Shown: positions 61,242 through 64,000 of the stretch, piece after piece | Numbering within the stretch: the first letter of the stretch is position 1 | How the letters are laid out: every line of letters starts with the position of its first letter | NCBI GenBank assembly: GCA_963514095.1 | Contig: OY741279.1 | Coordinates: 3,151,040-3,215,039, forward strand | Length of the DNA stretch: 64,000 bases | Reading direction: 5' to 3' | From: Eutrigla gurnardus | Taxonomy: Eukaryota; Chordata; Actinopteri; Perciformes; Triglidae | Program-made: the position numbers and the translations under genes | The notes under the pieces: model-generated | What the model saw: the letters and a program-made list of their open reading frames with translations, nothing else | What the model was told of the DNA's origin: nothing | Database searches by the model: none

Positions 61242-63641
61242 CTCAATAGCATTAGCAACACACACCACAGACCTCAAACAAACAATATTACTCTCTATCC
61301 AGAGACACACAGAGAGAGAGAGTCTTACTTTTTGGCGAGGGCCCTCCTCTCCTCTGGAGTGTAATCTAGAGATCCGATCGCTCCCTCTCCTTTGGTGGGC
61401 ATGAATCCGATTATGGCTATCAGGGCGGTTCGGACTGGAAGACAGAGAGGAGGAGATGAGAACTGTTAAAGGAGGTTCAGCATCCCTGGGTAAAACACAG
61501 GAAGGTTAAATCACACAGCAGGCACATGTGGTGATGTTCGGTTCCCCCGGGTTACATAAGTGTGGAACGATGCTTTTGTTCGCGTAAGCCGGGATTTACC
61601 CCGAGCCCACACAAGGACGCTCGCCTGCCGCCGCCGCCGCCTGCTGTCACGCGTTCTCCAGCCGGCTCAGGACGCCGCGTGGCGACGCGGTCGGGGTCGA
61701 GAGTTTGTCTGCGCTACGACCGGATGTAGTTTGGTCTGGGATACGCCGAGAGAAGCATCTGGAAGCCCATTAAACCCGTCTGTCTTCTTCAAGATAAGCC
61801 TACTTTAAAGGTAATACCCCACATCGGGTTGTATTCACACACCTCCCCTTATTGCCATATTTAGATGCCCAGAACAACATTATAGATATACTTCTAAGCA
61901 ATTAGATATCTTTGTTTTCTCTGAAATTAGAGAAGATGAAATATTCTCTGAGAGGTGATTTAGTCCTATTTTAAATCTTTGATATTATAATATTAATATA
62001 AAAAAACGATTGTGTTTAATACTTCTCTTTATCTGTGGTTGTCACTGCTGTACTGAAATGTATTTTCCATTGTGGCAAATTTTTTAATAGAAATAACTAT
62101 GAAATAAATAATAAAAGATGAATCCCAGTGTCCTGGTGCGCTTTGATCCTCATCAGCGTAGATAAACGCGTCAAAACTGGAATAAAATGTCTCTTTAAGA
62201 ACGTTTGGTGAATGAAGCCTTTGAGTCGTTTCATCTCATTATTCCTCCACGACGACGGGAGTTAATAGCCGACATTTCCTCTTTTCAAACGGAGCTGACG
62301 GACGCTCCGACACGCCTCGTCAAAGTCACGCGGTCGGAGATGAAACGCCGTCACATAAATTAAGATTTCACTCAACGACAAAAGAATATGAAGAGAGAAA
62401 AAATAGAGAACATAATAAAAGCAGAAAGTTAGTCGCTGTCACCGCTGAAGTGTGTACTTTGACAACAGCAGTGAGACTTTTTCACTTTTTGGATTCTGCA
62501 AAAAGAAGTATTTGACATTAGAACATGACAGCTCTTACAATTATAGAATTAAATTATATATTAAAAGCAAACAGACCAAGAAAACAGCTTGAGAAAATGT
62601 TTTCCATATTCATAAAGAGAGTGCTGCAAGGACGTCGTGTGTTCGTAGGTTAGGATAGCATCACGCTAGTTCCCTCCACAAAAAGGCCAATGGGATTTTG
62701 GATTATTGCAGTAAATAAGCTCTGTGACATCACAGTCACATGACCTCGAAGCTACACGAAGACTAGATGACATGATGACGTTTTGCAGTTTGGCATTTAT
62801 AACAGTAAAGCCTCTTAAGCTTGTGTTAACCACCGACCTTGTTCTCTATCTAAGAGGAAATTCAAAATAAATCCATCGACTGTGAGAAGAAGGAACCGGA
62901 AGTGTGTTTATTTTTCTTTTAGATTCATTTTTGATCTTTTTTTTTTATATTGGCTGGAGCCGCTGAAGCTAGACAGGAAGGAGGGAGAGAGAATGCATTA
63001 AAGGACCAGCGAGGACTGTGTGGGAAGAGGCTTGCTTATGATCTTGGATGCCTTGTGAACAATCCGTTGCCAGGGGCAACGAGGTAAGCTCACCTGGTGG
63101 AGCGGATCCCAACTCTCCTCTCCTCACATACCACTGAGACGCATCATCATGTTGTCTATGAGTGTCTTTGTGCTGCAGAGAGCAGCGTATTCTACCGAAA
63201 ACTAATCAACAATCTGATCCATCATCAGTGTAACCAAGCACTTCCTGCACAGGTGTTTCAAAATAAAACCCCTGCACCTGAATGGGCTTGCACGTTCCTT
63301 TAAATTAAAAAAAGTGAAAAATGTGGTCGGATTTATAATTATTCTTTGAGGTTTCATAAGAGAATCAAGGTAATGTGGTTTCTAATGGACTGAAAAGGTA
63401 AAAATCACTACTATTTCTATATTTCTGCTATACATTTCAGCAACCGATATTTTGTTCCAGCTTTCACAAATAACACTCTTAATACTTTCTCCTCCAGACT
63501 GAAACAGTGTCTTGGAGCCAAGAGCACTGCAGGTGGAGAACTTTGAGGAAACTTACTGCTCCAGGAGGGCTGCCAGGTCTCTGGATGGTGTCCAGAGATG
63601 CTCAGACAAATCTTCTTCCCGACTTCGAATCTTCCGTTGGG
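55165..63641 (-). CDS. ube2j1: UBE2J1, ER-anchored E2 ubiquitin-conjugating enzyme, 3' five exons; 5' end off-window
   Basis: Exons on the minus strand: 63641-63557, 61434-61329, 57901-57772, 57084-56953 and 55455-55165 (with stop). They encode 247 C-terminal residues in one consistent frame. The first has NGRFEVGKKICLSISGHHPE with the active-site cysteine (KKIC) of the UBC6 family, which lacks the usual HPN motif. Then come the E2 C-terminal helices (RALAKKSQDF), a low-complexity acidic/serine linker, the conserved LSPRQRRAQQHS block and a C-terminal membrane anchor (SVVLIVVLTLALAALIF) with a short luminal tail YKFDYEL (human YIFDFEL). From family knowledge the enzyme works in ER-associated degradation with ER-resident E3 ligases. 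The N-terminal third (METRYN... in human) is not in the last 360 bases of the window. Confidence 0.96.
56953..57084 (-). CDS. ube2j1: UBE2J1 exon, acidic/serine linker
   Basis: 132 bp, phase 0 at both ends. Acceptor CACGCAG|GCGGAG, donor CAG|GTAGGT. Encodes a Ser/Glu-rich segment (AESSSTRQESESGGAESEPS and on) with little similarity to the human linker, as expected for this disordered region. It is placed by phase, splice sites and position. Confidence 0.85.
57772..57901 (-). CDS. ube2j1: UBE2J1 exon after the E2 core
   Basis: 130 bp. Acceptor GGCAG|GTCCC, donor AAG|GTACCA. Encodes SQDFGCDACGCSMHSALLAL and on to AKELAQQINFK, aligning with human SQDFCCEGCGSAMKDVLLPL and AKELARQISFK. Confidence 0.95.
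58356..58565. mobile_element. hAT-type MITE, 210 bp
   Basis: Left end CGGGGGCTCTCAAAC, right end CTTTGAGCACCTCTG (inverted: CAGAGGTGCTCAAAG), an imperfect 15-bp inverted repeat of the common teleost TCTCAAAC type. Exact 8-bp duplication GTTTACAC at 58348-58355 and 58566-58573. Lies in a UBE2J1 intron (between the exons at 61329 and 57901). Confidence 0.88.
60297..61076. repeat. 10-bp minisatellite (CCGTCTGTAA type), split by a SINE
   Basis: Units such as CCGTCTGTAA, CCGCCTGTAA, CCATCTGTAA and CCACCTGTAC run from 60297 to 60806, and three more follow the SINE at 61047-61076. On the minus strand a 10-bp unit reads through all three phases and gives a pseudo-protein of GYRRLQ/VTDGYR repeats without any stop, which is not a gene. 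Confidence 0.95.
60807..61046 (-). mobile_element. Family A SINE inserted inside a 10-bp minisatellite
   Basis: 240 bp closely matching 6344-6575: tail TAAATGGTAAATGGCCTCAT, CAAAGCGCTTTACAT, and box B-like GGGGATCGAACCGGCAA. The tRNA-like head is cut at GCAGCC. The CTGTAACCGC minisatellite ends at 60806 and resumes at 61047; TCTGTAACCGCCTGT occurs on both sides and could be the target duplication, though the repeat makes that ambiguous. Confidence 0.85.
61181..61238. repeat. CA microsatellite in UBE2J1 intron
   Basis: CA units with one CCAC interruption, 90 bp from the donor of the exon ending at 61329. Confidence 0.95.
61329..61434 (-). CDS. ube2j1: UBE2J1 exon, C-terminal part of the E2 fold
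   Basis: 106 bp. Acceptor TTCCAG|TCCGAA, donor AAAAA|GTAAGA. Encodes RTALIAIIGFMPTKGEGAIG and on to LDYTPEERRALAK. It differs from human by a single visible I/L change in the first half. Confidence 0.96.
61435..63556. other. UBE2J1 intron with a small CpG-rich island
   Basis: 2.1 kb. Positions 61560-61735 are notably CpG-rich (GCC triplets, CGCG, GTCGG) in otherwise AT-rich intron. No coding similarity was seen in the 82-codon frame that covers it. Confidence 0.6.
63557..63641 (-). CDS. ube2j1: UBE2J1 exon with catalytic cysteine
   Basis: 85 bp. Acceptor CTGCAG|CCCAAC, donor GAGCA|GTAAGT. Encodes PNGRFEVGKKICLSISGHHP then ETWQPSWS. The cysteine in KKIC is the thioester-forming residue by family alignment (Cys91 in human). 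Confidence 0.96.
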
Positions 63642-64000
63642 CTGCAGCAGGGAAGGCGGATGAAAAAGGAGGTGGAGGTGAGCATGTGGTTGGAGATAAA
63701 TGAATAAAAGAATAGTATTATGGGGAAGAGTCTGCAAGGAGAAAATGCAGTCGGCTATTCTGCAAAAAAAAAAAAGTGAAAGCTTTCAAACAAATGAAAA
63801 AGAAATATTATAAATACAAGAGCAAAAGTAGCTGGACTGTCAAAACAAGTCAGTGCTTGTTTATCAGCCTGTCATTAGTGCAGGTGTCAGCTGTCTGAAT
63901 ATAATAGGCCGGTTTCGTATGCGCTCTCCCACAGTGTGTTGACAGCCGCGGCTTTAATCTGACAACCGTCGCTACGTGTGCTGCAACCAGGCTGAGGGGT
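63642..64000. other. UBE2J1 intron at the right edge
   Basis: No upstream UBE2J1 exon (for example the segment before the active-site exon) could be found here, so the remaining 5' exons lie outside the window. Confidence 0.7.

Larger units (their letters stand above)
57902..61328. other. UBE2J1 intron with MITE, minisatellite and SINE
   Basis: 3.4 kb. Outside the listed repeats there is a C13 run at 59161-59173 and G-rich patches near 59028-59044; no further exon is needed to keep the reading frame. Confidence 0.7.

Overview
The window is nuclear DNA from a ray-finned fish, very probably a teleost. Three vertebrate genes with ordinary GT-AG introns can be read exon by exon. The spacer DNA carries long CA/GT, TA and GA microsatellites and typical teleost dispersed repeats: tRNA-headed SINEs with a GGAT-type tail, hAT-type MITEs, and L2/CR1-like and L1-like retrotransposon pieces. 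I do not assign a species.

All three genes lie on the minus strand. From right to left: (1) UBE2J1, an ER-anchored ubiquitin-conjugating enzyme, with its last five coding exons (63641 down to 55165) and its 5' exons beyond the right edge. (2) A complete nine-exon GABRR2, the GABA-A receptor rho-2 subunit (50377 to 33675), which translates without a break to 477 residues. (3) The 5' coding part of ANKRD6 (diversin): a 42-codon first coding exon (8343-8218) followed by six exons of exactly 99 bp, each one ankyrin repeat (3395 to 462). Its remaining exons lie beyond the left edge, and a CpG-rich candidate first exon and promoter sits near 23.2-23.35 kb. As I recall the human 6q15 locus, the same genes occur there, but ANKRD6 lies on the other side of UBE2J1 and in the opposite orientation, so a local rearrangement is implied.

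Layout: 0-8.3 kb, ANKRD6 coding exons and introns with a 498-bp hAT MITE, a SINE nested in a SINE, and microsatellites. 8.4-23.3 kb, probable long 5' intron of ANKRD6 with a 2.7-kb 5'-truncated L1-like insertion (13611-16319, perfect 17-bp target duplication, one frameshift). 23.3-33.6 kb, intergenic: a 1.45-kb minisatellite, two truncated SINEs, and a 528-bp hAT MITE with a central 31-bp palindrome. 33.7-50.6 kb, GABRR2, whose introns hold three reverse-transcriptase fragments. 50.6-55.1 kb, intergenic with an 800-bp polypurine tract. 55.2-63.6 kb, UBE2J1 with a 10-bp minisatellite interrupted by a SINE.

The three genes do not form a known pathway; their association is conserved synteny, not an operon. 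I found no CRISPR array, rRNA, genuine tRNA gene or prokaryote-like system, and no convincing undescribed molecular machine. The items most worth a second look are mobile-element insertions with exact target duplications, structured DNA (palindromes, polypurine and poly-G tracts close to GABRR2 exons), and the gene-order change.
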